From Sediminicola arcticus (GTDB lineage Bacteria > Bacteroidota > Bacteroidia > Flavobacteriales > Flavobacteriaceae): a stretch of DNA of 64,000 nucleotides. Under the pieces are notes generated by a model. It saw nothing but the letters and a program-made list of their open reading frames with translations, ran no database searches and had not been told where the DNA came from. Of the stretch, positions 16,240-26,274 are shown in pieces. The position numbers were made by a program, and so were the translations under genes. The DNA is taken from assembly GCF_040566695.1 (NCBI RefSeq), contig NZ_JBEXAE010000005.1, positions 62,001-126,000 on the forward strand, written 5' to 3'. Each line of letters starts with the position of its first letter. Positions within the stretch are counted from its first letter, which is position 1.

Positions 16240-18030
16240 TTAAGGTTGGTTTAGGGCATCACCTCTTAAGATCCTATAATTTTTTCGTGCCAACGGAAAG
16301 TAATAACTGTCCTGATAATCATAAATTATCCTTTCATAATGTTCCTTGGCCTTTTCGGGGTCGTTTAGTTCATTTTTGTATAATTCTGCCAATGCAAAGT
16401 AAGCATCATCGGCTAGTATACCGTTACTATAGAAGGTGATAATTTTTTGATAGTTGAATTTTGCTGCCTCGAAATCTTTAAGGCTTTCTAGCAATTGTCC
16501 TTGTTTGAAAAGGGCTTCATCTTCAATTTTTTCGCCCTTGTGGTTTTCAAGGATGTCATTTAATTCGGAAATCGCTTCCTTAGTCTTTTTTTGATAGGCC
16601 AAAAGATCTGCTTTGGCATATTTTTTTAGCGCTATTTGGGTTGAATCTTCCAAAGAATTATCAGAAATCAAAAGGCTCAGTTGCATTGCATCGTTAGCTA
16701 TGAGCTGGGATGTGGAACTACGCAACACTTTTAATTGGGTCAGAGCCCAATCAAAATCACCCTTATAAAAACTGGTCTGCGCCACCTTAAAACGAGCATC
16801 TTGTGCAAGGACATCATTTTTAAGATCTTTTTGAACCTGTGAAAAGTCGATCAAGGCTTCATTAAATTTTTGATTGTAAACTAAAATATCGCCCAAGGCC
16901 ATTTTTATATAGGCACTCCCATATTTGTTCAACGGGAGGTCCAAGCATTGCTTGAGAATACCAATGGCGTTATCGGGTGAGTCCAATTTAAACGTGAGGA
17001 AATTGGCATAAGCTATCTGCAATTGTAGTGACTGACTATTATAGCCATAGCCCTCCATAAGTTGTTGAAAATAGTTGTCTATAGCTTCCAATTTTTTAGC
17101 ATCAGCATCTAGTAGGTCTATTTCTATAAGGCTTAGCTGCGCGTTTAGTTTTATGCTGCCCTCATACCCATTGCTTACAATATATTCATAGATGGTTTTG
17201 GCATCTTCCATGGCATTGTCTTCCATGGCGAGGTTGCCCAAACTCACTAAGCGTTGTAAAGTACCTTCAGGATCCCTTTTATAAATCGCTTTTTCTTGAT
17301 TAAAAGCACTGTTGTATTGTTTTTGTTGCACAAAAAGCCAGCTTAGAAGTTCGTTCCAAAGGATATCTGGATTCTTTTGTGCGTTCTGCAGTAGAATCCG
17401 TTTTAGTTTAATATTGTTTTCGTTAGCTGGATCTGACGTTATAAAATCATTTATGTTTTGCAGAATATTACTTTTAGAAGTACTACCATTGCTAATTAGG
17501 GTGAGATATGATTCGTACATTTTTTCTATATCTCCTTGCTCACCGTAGATCCTTGCCTTTTGAAAGTTATAATCCAACTTGGGATTTAAGGCCATGGCCT
17601 TTGTAAAGGCCCTTAAGGCATAATCCAATAAAACATACTGTTGAAATTTTGAGCCTAAAACATAACCGTAATTGGGATTTTCATTGATACGTTCCAATGC
17701 CTTTTCATAGTATTCTGAAGCTTTTTTTGTAAGGCCTTGCAGGTCATAATTATGCCCCAATTCAATTAGGAGGGTAGGGTAGGTGTTGCCATTTTGGATG
17801 CTTTTTAATAAGAATTGCTCCCCTTCGTCATAGCGCTCCAATTGTTGATAACAGGCAATGAGTCCTTCCAAATAATCTGGACGTCTTGGATTTTTATCTG
17901 CGAGTTTCTGATAAAAGATCAGAGCCTTTTCAAAACTACCGTCATTGAAATATTGCTTCGCCAAGAAATCATCTTGTGAATAGGACGACTGAAGGTAGAA
18001 TAGAGCAATTATAATTAGAAGCGGTCGCAC
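16240..18030 (-). CDS. Tetratricopeptide repeat protein, exported
   Basis: A 596-residue protein with a signal peptide (residues 1-18, ending SYSQ) and about a dozen TPR or TPR-like helical pairs over the rest. Clear repeats are KQYFNDGSFEKALIFYQKLADKNPRRPDYLEGL near the start and DDAYFALAELYKNELNDPEKAKEHYERIIYDYQDS at the end. The C-terminal part resembles outer-membrane lipoprotein TPR scaffolds of the BamD type. It probably works as a periplasmic scaffold. No enzyme domain seen. Confidence 0.85.
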   Translation of the reverse strand: MRPLLIIIALFYLQSSYSQDDFLAKQYFNDGSFEKALIFYQKLADKNPRRPDYLEGLIACYQQLERYDEGEQFLLKSIQNGNTYPTLLIELGHNYDLQGLTKKASEYYEKALERINENPNYGYVLGSKFQQYVLLDYALRAFTKAMALNPKLDYNFQKARIYGEQGDIEKMYESYLTLISNGSTSKSNILQNINDFITSDPANENNIKLKRILLQNAQKNPDILWNELLSWLFVQQKQYNSAFNQEKAIYKRDPEGTLQRLVSLGNLAMEDNAMEDAKTIYEYIVSNGYEGSIKLNAQLSLIEIDLLDADAKKLEAIDNYFQQLMEGYGYNSQSLQLQIAYANFLTFKLDSPDNAIGILKQCLDLPLNKYGSAYIKMALGDILVYNQKFNEALIDFSQVQKDLKNDVLAQDARFKVAQTSFYKGDFDWALTQLKVLRSSTSQLIANDAMQLSLLISDNSLEDSTQIALKKYAKADLLAYQKKTKEAISELNDILENHKGEKIEDEALFKQGQLLESLKDFEAAKFNYQKIITFYSNGILADDAYFALAELYKNELNDPEKAKEHYERIIYDYQDSYYFPLARKNYRILRGDALNQP

Positions 18031-18087
18031 TTTGAGTTTTTATTCAAATATACCATAGAATATGGAAAGATGGTGTTAAGGGAGTCT

Positions 18088-18126
18088 AAAACAAAAGCCC
18101 AGACTTGTGTCCGGGCTTTGTTTTTT
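18088..18126. terminator. Intrinsic terminator after serS
   Basis: A hairpin with arms AAAACAAAAGCCCAGAC and GTCCGGGCTTTGTTTT (one mismatch, loop TTGT) sits just downstream of the serS stop codon on the minus strand, followed by a T-run. Confidence 0.8.
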
Positions 18127-18138
18127 GTAGAAGATGTT

Positions 18139-19410
18139 TTAGTTAATCCTGTCAAAACCAGTGTATGGGCGAAGTACTTCTGGGATCATTACGCCTTCTG
18201 GTGTCTGATAGTTTTCCAAAATACCTGCTAATACTCTGGGGAGCGCCAAGGAACTACCGTTTAGGGTATGTGCAAACTGACTTTTCCCTGTTTCATCTTT
18301 AAAACGCAACTTTAATCGATTGGCTTGATAGGTCTCAAAATTTGATACGGAGCTAATTTCCAACCATCGGTCTTGGGCTGTAGAAAATACTTCAAAGTCA
18401 TAGGTTAGTGCTGAGGTAAATCCTAAATCCCCTCCACATAGCCTTAAGATCCTAAAGGGCAGTTTCAGCGCTCTCAATATGTTTTTTACGTGCTCTACCA
18501 TCCCGTCCAAAGCTTCGTAAGATTTGCTTGGGTGCTCTACCCTTACAATTTCTACCTTATCAAATTGGTGCAGGCGGTTCAGACCACGTACGTGGGCGCC
18601 ATAACTCCCAGCTTCCCTTCTGAAACAAGGGGTATATGCGGTATATCGGATGGGAAAATCACTTTCATTTAAGATAACATCTCTAAAAATATTGGTCACT
18701 GGTACTTCAGCTGTAGGAATCAGATAAAGATCATCTTCTCCTACGTGGTACATTTGCCCTTCCTTGTCGGGCAATTGGCCTGTCCCATATCCAGAAGCTT
18801 CATTTACTAAATGGGGCACCTGAATTTCGGTGTATCCCGCCTCTGTGTTCTTGTCCAAAAAGTAAGCAATTAATGCCCTTTGTAGTCGGGCTCCCTTTCC
18901 TTTGTAAACAGGAAATCCTGCTCCTGCTATTTTGACTCCAAGTTCAAAATCTATGATATCGTATTTCTTTGCAAGCTCCCAATGTGGCAATGCATCAGAG
19001 AATAATACAGGTATAACCCCTTCCTTGAAAATTTCTTCATTGTGTTCTTCCGTGCTGCCGGCAGGAACAGAGTCATGAGGTACATTGGGGATTTGGTACA
19101 ACAATATTTGTAGCTCTTCTGCGGTGGAGGTTAAATCCTCAGCGAATTGTTTGGAGTCTTCTTTTAGGGTTGCTGTCTGTTCTTTGAGACCATTAGCCTC
19201 TTGTGATTTGCCACTTTTAAAGAGTATTCCTATCTCTTTTGAGAGTTTGTTGGATTCAGCTAGGGTGTTATCCAATTTTGTCTGCAGAGCACGTCTCCTT
19301 TCATCCAATTGGATTATGTTGTCCAATAATGGAGCCGCATCTATATTTCTCTTATTAAGGGCGGTAATAATACCCACCGTATTTTCACGTATAGCTTGTA
19401 GCTGTAACAT
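18139..19410 (-). CDS. serS: Seryl-tRNA synthetase
   Basis: Charges tRNA-Ser. 423 residues, the normal length. Residues 1-110 form the antiparallel coiled-coil arm that grips the long variable arm of tRNA-Ser (ALQTKLDNTLAESNKLSKEIG). The class II catalytic core follows with motif 2 (TPCFRREAGSYGAHVRGLNRLHQF) and motif 3 (LNGSSLALPRVLAGILENYQ). A -7 element TAAATTTG (19431-19438 on the minus strand) lies 20 bases upstream of the ATG. It is a separate unit ended by its own terminator. Confidence 0.97.
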   Translation of the reverse strand: MLQLQAIRENTVGIITALNKRNIDAAPLLDNIIQLDERRRALQTKLDNTLAESNKLSKEIGILFKSGKSQEANGLKEQTATLKEDSKQFAEDLTSTAEELQILLYQIPNVPHDSVPAGSTEEHNEEIFKEGVIPVLFSDALPHWELAKKYDIIDFELGVKIAGAGFPVYKGKGARLQRALIAYFLDKNTEAGYTEIQVPHLVNEASGYGTGQLPDKEGQMYHVGEDDLYLIPTAEVPVTNIFRDVILNESDFPIRYTAYTPCFRREAGSYGAHVRGLNRLHQFDKVEIVRVEHPSKSYEALDGMVEHVKNILRALKLPFRILRLCGGDLGFTSALTYDFEVFSTAQDRWLEISSVSNFETYQANRLKLRFKDETGKSQFAHTLNGSSLALPRVLAGILENYQTPEGVMIPEVLRPYTGFDRIN

Positions 19411-19506
19411 TGATCTTTATTTTGATGGCACAAATTTAATGGATTACTCTTAATTACTTTAAGAGTTTTGGGCTTAAGTTTTATGGAGCTAAAAATAAGT
19501 CTTTCT

Positions 19507-20832
19507 TTAGTTTGAAAGTTGTTTGGGAGCTGATAAAATCCAGCTATGATGAGAAAAATGATACCAGGGTTCTGCAGCCAAATCTACCTTAGGGTCAATA
19601 AAGGTTCGCAGCGACTTGCCATTGATACTAACTCTGGAGGTTACATAAATAGAAACTTCCTTGCCATTTCCCGCAGACTCTTTTTTTAAATGCTGTGCAA
19701 ATTGCCATATAAAATCGGGATAAGTTGCAATTTTACGCTGTTGGGATTTGGTAAGGTAATCAGTAAGGCTTGCAAATTTAAAGGTGCCGTCTGCTTTGTT
19801 TACTACCTTAAAACGTATTGTCCCAGTTCTGGATCTGAGCATCATTCTCCAGCTCATTCGATGACCTTCTTCGGTCCAAAGCACATCGTCTTTTATAAAA
19901 TAGTGACGTATAGGAAGTGCCAATTGCGCTAGAAAATATAGCCCAATAGTGGAGACAAGCAGCATCCTCCTGGCCGGGATACGAATTTCATTAGCTTGTA
20001 AAAGAATCCTTTTTTTAAAGAATATGCGCCTGATGGATTCTGGTTCAAAGAAAAAGACCGTGAAAGCAAGGGACAGGTAAGGGAAGATGCCTATCTGGAA
20101 AACAATGGAGTTGAAGAGATGGAAGAAAATAGAAACAACGAAGGCCAATTTCCGGGTTGGTTTCCACAAAAGGGCTGGAATAATTAACAAATCAAATAAG
20201 ATTCCCGCACTCCCAATAATAACATGAACCCAAGGCTGTTGTAATATGCTGCCAATCATTGGATAGTTGGCCTTTGGGGCCATTAGTACCTTTATAAACC
20301 CAAAATCGAGCCAATCCCCATACATTTTTGCGATAGCTGCAAAGGTATACACTATAAAAAGCTGGAATACAATAATCCATTTTACATAGGCTGGCATGGT
20401 CCGGGAAGGTGCTGTCGAGTATTTTTTTGCATCCAATGCGTAATCTGTATTTGCTGGTAAAAAAATCATGATTGCGGAAATCAAAATCAACAAATAGTAA
20501 TGATTATTGTAGGATGTCTTTTGCATGAGATAAACGCCTATCCATAGCAGGGTAAAGGAGATGATGCTAACTCTGTACTTATATCCTAAAGCAATACATA
20601 GCCCTAAAGTGCCCATTACTATGAAATACAGATACATGCCGATGCCTGGGAAAGGTTGTAGCCATTCAAATCCGATAAAGGTAAAAGTGAATTGTGGATT
20701 GATCAGCGTTCTTTTAACCCATCCTGTGATGATGGCTCCGTAACATTCCAAACTAATTAGGATTCCAAAAAATATACGGAAGATGAGTAAAGGGCAATTG
20801 TCTATTCTTTTGAAAAGAAATTTATCCCACAT
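19507..20832 (-). CDS. HTTM domain membrane protein (vitamin K gamma-carboxylase-like)
   Basis: A 441-residue protein with about eight hydrophobic spans in the first 300 residues, in the pattern of HTTM proteins (LLIFRIFFGILISLECYG; NHYYLLILISAIMIFLPANTDYALD; WIIVFQLFIVYTFAAIAKMYGDWL). The C-terminal 130 residues are soluble and contain the family strand GHRMSWRMMLRSRTG. HTTM is the membrane domain related to eukaryotic vitamin K-dependent carboxylase; bacterial members are mostly uncharacterised. Its ATG abuts the stop codon of ribF on the same strand with no gap, so the two are coupled. Confidence 0.85.
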   Translation of the reverse strand: MWDKFLFKRIDNCPLLIFRIFFGILISLECYGAIITGWVKRTLINPQFTFTFIGFEWLQPFPGIGMYLYFIVMGTLGLCIALGYKYRVSIISFTLLWIGVYLMQKTSYNNHYYLLILISAIMIFLPANTDYALDAKKYSTAPSRTMPAYVKWIIVFQLFIVYTFAAIAKMYGDWLDFGFIKVLMAPKANYPMIGSILQQPWVHVIIGSAGILFDLLIIPALLWKPTRKLAFVVSIFFHLFNSIVFQIGIFPYLSLAFTVFFFEPESIRRIFFKKRILLQANEIRIPARRMLLVSTIGLYFLAQLALPIRHYFIKDDVLWTEEGHRMSWRMMLRSRTGTIRFKVVNKADGTFKFASLTDYLTKSQQRKIATYPDFIWQFAQHLKKESAGNGKEVSIYVTSRVSINGKSLRTFIDPKVDLAAEPWYHFSHHSWILSAPKQLSN

Positions 20833-21759
20833 CTATTTTGATATTATGGCCAAGGACGTTTTTTTATCAACCTCCAATTGCGCCTTAAGCTCTTCTAAAG
20901 TATCAAATTTATGTTCATCCCGGATTCGCTCAAGAATGTCTATCTGAAGTTTCTTGTCGTATAGGTCGTTGTCGAAATCAAAAAAGTGGATCTCTATGCT
21001 TTTTTCTGTTCCCGACACGGTAGGGTTGTAGCCAATGTTCATCATGCCATAAACAGTTTTACCATCAATGATACTTTTCACTACATAGACCCCTTTTTTA
21101 GGAATTAACTTGTATTTTTCGGGAATATGTAGGTTGGCTGTAGGGAAATTAATTTGTCTGCCAAGCCCTTTTCCTTTGGAGATGGTCCCTGTAAGCATAT
21201 AGGGATATCCTAGAAAGGAATTGGCCATTTCAATATCACCTTCTAAAAGAGCATTCCTAATTTTAGTCGAGCTCACAGATACATCCTCTATTTCTTGTGC
21301 AGGAATTTCCTCTACATCAAAATCCATTGTTTTTCCAAATTCGATTAAATCCGTAATGTTGGCATTCCTATTTCTTCCAAATCGATGGTCGTACCCTATG
21401 ATGATCTTTTTGGTTCCAATGGCATCCACCAAAATATCCTTTACAAATTCTGTGGCAGAGAGCCTCGAGAATTCTTTAGTAAAGGGATGGATAATGAGGC
21501 TGTCAAGACCGGTTTCTTTTAATATTTTAGCCTTTTCCTCTATAGTGTTCAAAAGTTTTATATCTGCATCTTGCTGTAAAACCATTCTTGGGTGGGGAAA
21601 AAAAGTGAGGACCGTTGACCTTAGATCCAATAATTTGGCATTATTTATGAGGCGTTCCAATATCTTACGATGACCAATATGAACTCCATCGAAAGTTCCT
21701 ATGGTGATGGCTGTAGAATGTTTTTTGTCGTACTTGGAAATGCTTTGAACTGTAATCAC
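20833..21759 (-). CDS. ribF: Bifunctional riboflavin kinase / FAD synthetase
   Basis: Makes FMN from riboflavin and FAD from FMN. The adenylyltransferase half carries ITIGTFDGVHIGHR and GYDHRFGRNR; the kinase half has GKGLGRQINFPTANL and GVYVV. I chose the GTG at 21759 (VITVQSISKYD), giving 308 residues, the family norm. The longer in-frame ATG at 21849 would add an unlike, Phe-rich segment and overlap the start of the divergent protease gene. Conserved residues begin about 18 residues after the GTG. It overlaps nothing and abuts the HTTM gene. Confidence 0.93.
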   Translation of the reverse strand: MITVQSISKYDKKHSTAITIGTFDGVHIGHRKILERLINNAKLLDLRSTVLTFFPHPRMVLQQDADIKLLNTIEEKAKILKETGLDSLIIHPFTKEFSRLSATEFVKDILVDAIGTKKIIIGYDHRFGRNRNANITDLIEFGKTMDFDVEEIPAQEIEDVSVSSTKIRNALLEGDIEMANSFLGYPYMLTGTISKGKGLGRQINFPTANLHIPEKYKLIPKKGVYVVKSIIDGKTVYGMMNIGYNPTVSGTEKSIEIHFFDFDNDLYDKKLQIDILERIRDEHKFDTLEELKAQLEVDKKTSLAIISK

Positions 21760-21808
21760 GAATAATAAATAATAAAAAGGCTTATTTTTGAAACTATAAC
21801 TGAACCTC

Positions 21809-24800
21809 TTGATGAATACAAAATTACATCTTGTTTTTTCAATTACCATATTATTTCTTTCCTTTTACGGTTCGGCACAGAACAATTATTGGGAAAAGGA
21901 GACATCAAGAACCCCAGTTTCTGCAAAATTCTTATCTCAATTGGATATGGAAAAGGCGTCAATGTTCTCATTAAAGGAGACCGAATTTTCTAGGGAACTA
22001 CCAACTCAAAAGGACGGTAAGCAATCCAAGGTTATTTATTTTCCTAATGAAAATGGAGTATTGGAAGGTTTTCGGGTAATGGAAAAATCTATAATGGCCC
22101 CCGAATTGGCAGCCAAATATCCACAAATAAAATCTTATGTTGGCCAAGGTTTTACACATCCCGAAGATAGAATACGTTTTAGTGTGTCCCATAAGGGGGT
22201 TCAGAGTATGATTGTCCATGGAAATAGTGAAAGGACCACTTTTATGCAAAAGGCTTCAGCAGATGGAAATAGGTATGTGGTTTATTCCAAGGAAATGAAT
22301 GCGGCTTCCAAGGCTGAATTCATTTGTAATACGACCACAGTCTTAGAAAAAAATGCTTTAGGAAGTACCCAAAAGCTAGTAGATGATCAACTATTGCGAA
22401 GGTTCAGATTGGCCATTTCAGCAACAGGGGAATATACGGCTTATCATGGTGGAACAAAGGCGGATGCGATTGCGGCAATAAATGCCACAGTAACCAGAAT
22501 TAATGAAGTCATGGAGACGGATTTAGGAGTTACTTTGGAACTTATAGCGAATAATGATGCCGTTATTTATACGGATGCAGCTACCGACCCTTATAACGGT
22601 AATTTAAACAGTCAGGTACAAAATACATTAAGCACCATTATTGGTGAGGCCAATTATGATGTGGGGCATTTGTTCCAAAGAGATGCTAATAATGGTAATG
22701 CTGGATTTATTGGAGCTGTTTGTGTGGATAATAGAAAAGGGAGTGGATATTCCTCTGCCATAAACCCTGAAGGGGATTTCTTTGATCTGGATTTTGTAGC
22801 TCATGAAATGGGACATCAATTTGGTGCCAACCACACGTGGTCTTTTGAATCTGAAGGCACAGGAGTGCAGGCAGAACCAGGTAGCGGGTCAACAATAATG
22901 GGTTACGCGGGAATAGCGGATGTTAATAATGTAGCGTCAAACGGTGATGATTATTACCACTATAACAGCATATTCCAGATCACAGAATATGTAAAGACTA
23001 CTACTTGTGCACAAATTATTTCACTCACAAATGCTACTCCAGTCATAGTACCCATGGCAGACCATGTGATACCTAAATCTACAGCTTTTGTGCTTACAGG
23101 GTCAGCTTCGGATGCTGATGCTACTGATGTTCTCACCTATACTTGGGAGCAAATAGATAATGGGGTAGTTACTAACGTTACATTTGGGCCAACCAATCCT
23201 AGTGGGGCCAATTTTAGATCCTTAAAGCCCTCAACAGATCCTAAACGATATTTCCCGAGACTATCCAGAGTCATAGAAGGAAGACTTACGCAGTCTAATC
23301 CAACCATTAATTCAGCTTGGGAAACAGTTTCAGATGTATCAAGGGAATTTAACTTTGCACTTACCGTTAGGGACAATGCCGTAGGTGGCGGACAAGTAAA
23401 TGCCGAGCTAGTTAAGGTTAATGTAGTCAATAGCGCTGGTCCTTTTGTTCTTACTTCTCAGGTTACTAATGAGGTTTATAACGCGGGGTCTGTGCAGGAA
23501 GTAAGGTGGGATGTTGCTAATACGAATACAGCACCTGTTAATGCCAATACGGTGGACATTCTTTTATCCACAGATGGTGGACTCACATTTCCTATTTCCT
23601 TAGCCAACAATGTGTCTAACGATGGTCAACATTCCGTTCTATTGCCAGGTAATGCAACAACAACAGCCAGAATCATGGTCAAGGCCAGTGACAATATATT
23701 TTTTGCGGTCAATACCGCCAATTTTACAATTCAAGCTTCGCCCATTGTCTTGGAGTTTGCAAAGTTGGATTTTGAAATCTGTCAGCCTAATGATTGGGTT
23801 ATCCCTTTTACATATAAGACCTATTTAGGTTTCAATGAGGAAGTGACGTTCAGTGCAACAGGTGTACCTGGAGGACTGACCACTAATTTTTCCCCTCCTA
23901 CGGCAACTACTAATACTACTGCTGTTACACTTACCCTAAGTAATTCGGGAAGTCTTTCAGAAGGGAACTACCCCATTGATGTCATCGCCATATCATCTGG
24001 TGGCACTTCTAGTCAAGTACAGCTCCTTTTAAAAGTTTATGATACTGCTTTTCCCAATGTAACCTTAACATCCCCTGGAGATAATAGCATTGGGGTTGCA
24101 TTATCACCACAATTGACCTGGCAAGAAGATGATGCCTATACTTCCTATGATATAGAAGTGGCTACTGACGCTTCTTTTGCAACTATAGTAGATTCCAAAA
24201 CCGTAATTTTTAATAGCTATACACCCTCGGCTTTAGAGCAGGATACAACGTATTATTGGAGGGTTAAGCCACGAAACAGTTGTAGTGAAGGTGTTTTTGG
24301 GCCTGCATTTAGCTTTACGACCAAGCAGATTAATTGTAAAAGTTTTGAGGCTAATGGATTGCCATTAACTATTACTTCTGTAGGGGAACCAGTGGTGATA
24401 TCCAAAATTAGTTTTGTTGAGGACCTTCCTATTGCAGATGTGAATATTAATCTCAACATAACCCATTCCTATTTGGAGGATCTGGTTATAAGTTTGATTT
24501 CCCCTGCGGGTACCAAAGTAGTTTTGACCTCCAGTTCTTGCGGATCGCTTAGAAACATAAATACCACTTTTGACGATGACGGTTCGCCGTTTGTTTGTGC
24601 AAACAATCCCGCTATCAGTGGCGTTGTGAGGCCCTTGGGATTATTGTCTTCGTTTAACGGAGAATCTTTGTTTGGAGAATGGACCTTGGAAATTAAAGAC
24701 AATGCGCCATCGGACGGAGGGTCTTTGAACTCTTTTTCTCTGGATATTTGCGTAGAAGGTGCTTTTAGGCCGGATGTTGATGAAGATGGCGTCTTTGATG

Positions 24801-25588
24801 ATGGGGACGATCTTTGTTTAGGCACGCCTAAAGGGTTGGAGGTTGATGTTAATGGATGTGCTATCTATAGATTGCCCAAGGACAATTTCTTGGTAGAGAT
24901 ACAAAGTGAATCTTGTAGAACCAATAATGATGGGGCTTTAAATATTATTGTTAAAGAAGAATTAGATTATTTTATAACCGTAGTTGGAAACGGAATAAAT
25001 GAGGAAGGGAGCTTTACAACAACATATAGTTTAACCACATTGCCTTCAGGTACTTACCAAGTTTGTATTGTGGGTGTTTCGGACACTGTAACCTATGAGG
25101 CATACTGCTTTGAGGTAGTGGTGACAGAACCTGAATCCATAAGTGTATATTCTAAAATGTCTATTGATGGAAAGCAGGTGGTCCTGGATTTGGAAGGATC
25201 CAATCTTTATACCATTGAATTAAATGGCCTAATACAGCAGACTTCAAAATCAAACGTAACCTTAGATTTAAAAAATGGCATCAATATTCTTAAGGTGTAC
25301 ACCAACATTCCTTGTCAGGGGGTATATGAGGAAGAATTATTTGTTTCGGATAGCGCTATTTTATATCCCAACCCAGTAGTAGATAACGCAACCTTGTTTT
25401 TTGGAGCGTTGGTAGAGCAAGCCATTATAAAGATATATAGTGTAAATGGAATCTTGGTGAAAGAAATGGATCAACTGGTAACTGGAAGGCAAATGCAACT
25501 TGATTTCAGTGGACTTTCACCTGGAATTTATATTTTGAATTACAGTACAGCAAATAGTAAAGGAACTTATAAAGTGATTATAAAATGA
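21809..25588 (+). CDS. Secreted reprolysin-type zinc metalloprotease with T9SS sorting domain
   Basis: A 1259-residue secreted protease. A signal peptide covers residues 1-24 (ending GSAQ), followed by a propeptide of about 170 residues. The zinc site HEMGHQFGANH is at residues 332-342 and a downstream Met-turn (STIMGYAG) follows, as in reprolysins/metzincins. Next come beta-sandwich domains, a fibronectin type III-like segment (about 755-850), a proprotein-convertase P-like domain (about 860-990), a calcium-binding type 3 repeat (DVDEDGVFDDGDDLC), and a C-terminal T9SS type A domain (YPNPVVDNATL to YKVIIK). It would be exported through Sec, then by T9SS to the surface or medium. It overlaps the next gene by 4 bases. 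Confidence 0.92.
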   Translation: MMNTKLHLVFSITILFLSFYGSAQNNYWEKETSRTPVSAKFLSQLDMEKASMFSLKETEFSRELPTQKDGKQSKVIYFPNENGVLEGFRVMEKSIMAPELAAKYPQIKSYVGQGFTHPEDRIRFSVSHKGVQSMIVHGNSERTTFMQKASADGNRYVVYSKEMNAASKAEFICNTTTVLEKNALGSTQKLVDDQLLRRFRLAISATGEYTAYHGGTKADAIAAINATVTRINEVMETDLGVTLELIANNDAVIYTDAATDPYNGNLNSQVQNTLSTIIGEANYDVGHLFQRDANNGNAGFIGAVCVDNRKGSGYSSAINPEGDFFDLDFVAHEMGHQFGANHTWSFESEGTGVQAEPGSGSTIMGYAGIADVNNVASNGDDYYHYNSIFQITEYVKTTTCAQIISLTNATPVIVPMADHVIPKSTAFVLTGSASDADATDVLTYTWEQIDNGVVTNVTFGPTNPSGANFRSLKPSTDPKRYFPRLSRVIEGRLTQSNPTINSAWETVSDVSREFNFALTVRDNAVGGGQVNAELVKVNVVNSAGPFVLTSQVTNEVYNAGSVQEVRWDVANTNTAPVNANTVDILLSTDGGLTFPISLANNVSNDGQHSVLLPGNATTTARIMVKASDNIFFAVNTANFTIQASPIVLEFAKLDFEICQPNDWVIPFTYKTYLGFNEEVTFSATGVPGGLTTNFSPPTATTNTTAVTLTLSNSGSLSEGNYPIDVIAISSGGTSSQVQLLLKVYDTAFPNVTLTSPGDNSIGVALSPQLTWQEDDAYTSYDIEVATDASFATIVDSKTVIFNSYTPSALEQDTTYYWRVKPRNSCSEGVFGPAFSFTTKQINCKSFEANGLPLTITSVGEPVVISKISFVEDLPIADVNINLNITHSYLEDLVISLISPAGTKVVLTSSSCGSLRNINTTFDDDGSPFVCANNPAISGVVRPLGLLSSFNGESLFGEWTLEIKDNAPSDGGSLNSFSLDICVEGAFRPDVDEDGVFDDGDDLCLGTPKGLEVDVNGCAIYRLPKDNFLVEIQSESCRTNNDGALNIIVKEELDYFITVVGNGINEEGSFTTTYSLTTLPSGTYQVCIVGVSDTVTYEAYCFEVVVTEPESISVYSKMSIDGKQVVLDLEGSNLYTIELNGLIQQTSKSNVTLDLKNGINILKVYTNIPCQGVYEEELFVSDSAILYPNPVVDNATLFFGALVEQAIIKIYSVNGILVKEMDQLVTGRQMQLDFSGLSPGIYILNYSTANSKGTYKVIIK

Positions 25589-26265
25589 AGCATTTAACTC
25601 TGGTAATGATGTTGCTGTTGCTGTTTGGCTGTGGGGGAAAGGATGCGCCAAAAGCTCCTGAAAGTAGCCTATTGATTTTTCCATTAAAAGATTCTGAATG
25701 TACTACGGGAGTTAGCCTTTCTGGCGCTACCAGTGAAGTGGAATTTCAATGGCAAACTTCGGACTTTACGGAATCATACCAGATACGGTTGACAAATTTA
25801 GTAACCAATGTCAGTCAGAATATGAGTACCACGGCTACCTCCATAAAGTTACCATTGGAAAAAGGAGCACCCTATTCCTGGTTTATCACTTCTAAAAACA
25901 CCAATGTTACAGAAACGGCAACAAGTGAGATTTGGCGGTTTTATAATGCGGGTTTTCAGACGTCTTATGCCCCATTTCCTGCAGAAATTATTGCTCCTAA
26001 ATCTGGTGTATCAGTATTAAGGAGTGTGAACAACGAAGTGGAATTAGATTGGTCCGGTGCGGATGTGGACAATGATATAATAGGCTATGAAGTTTATTTT
26101 TCAACCAATAACCCCCCTGAAACACTTGTTTTTTCTCCCTTACCTAACGATACAGATGTGAATGTTACCGTGGTGGCCAATACGGTTTATTATTGGAGTA
26201 TAAAGACCATAGATAGTGAAGGGAATACTTCAGATTCTGGCGTGTATCAATTTAAATCCCTTTAA
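25585..26265 (+). CDS. Lipoprotein with fibronectin type III-like repeats
   Basis: A 226-residue lipoprotein. The signal peptide ends in LLFGC, a lipobox with Cys16, followed by GGKDAPKAPE. Two fibronectin-type halves are visible: SYQIRLTNL with PYSWFITSK, and IIGYEVYFSTNNPPE with VYYWSIKTIDSEGN. The latter resembles the FN3-like part of the protease just upstream. The ATGA overlap with that gene shows translational coupling. It probably sits in the outer membrane and helps bind the protease or its substrate, but that is inference. Ten bases separate it from the converging pth gene. Confidence 0.8.
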   Translation: MKHLTLVMMLLLLFGCGGKDAPKAPESSLLIFPLKDSECTTGVSLSGATSEVEFQWQTSDFTESYQIRLTNLVTNVSQNMSTTATSIKLPLEKGAPYSWFITSKNTNVTETATSEIWRFYNAGFQTSYAPFPAEIIAPKSGVSVLRSVNNEVELDWSGADVDNDIIGYEVYFSTNNPPETLVFSPLPNDTDVNVTVVANTVYYWSIKTIDSEGNTSDSGVYQFKSL

Positions 26266-26274
26266 GAACCATGT

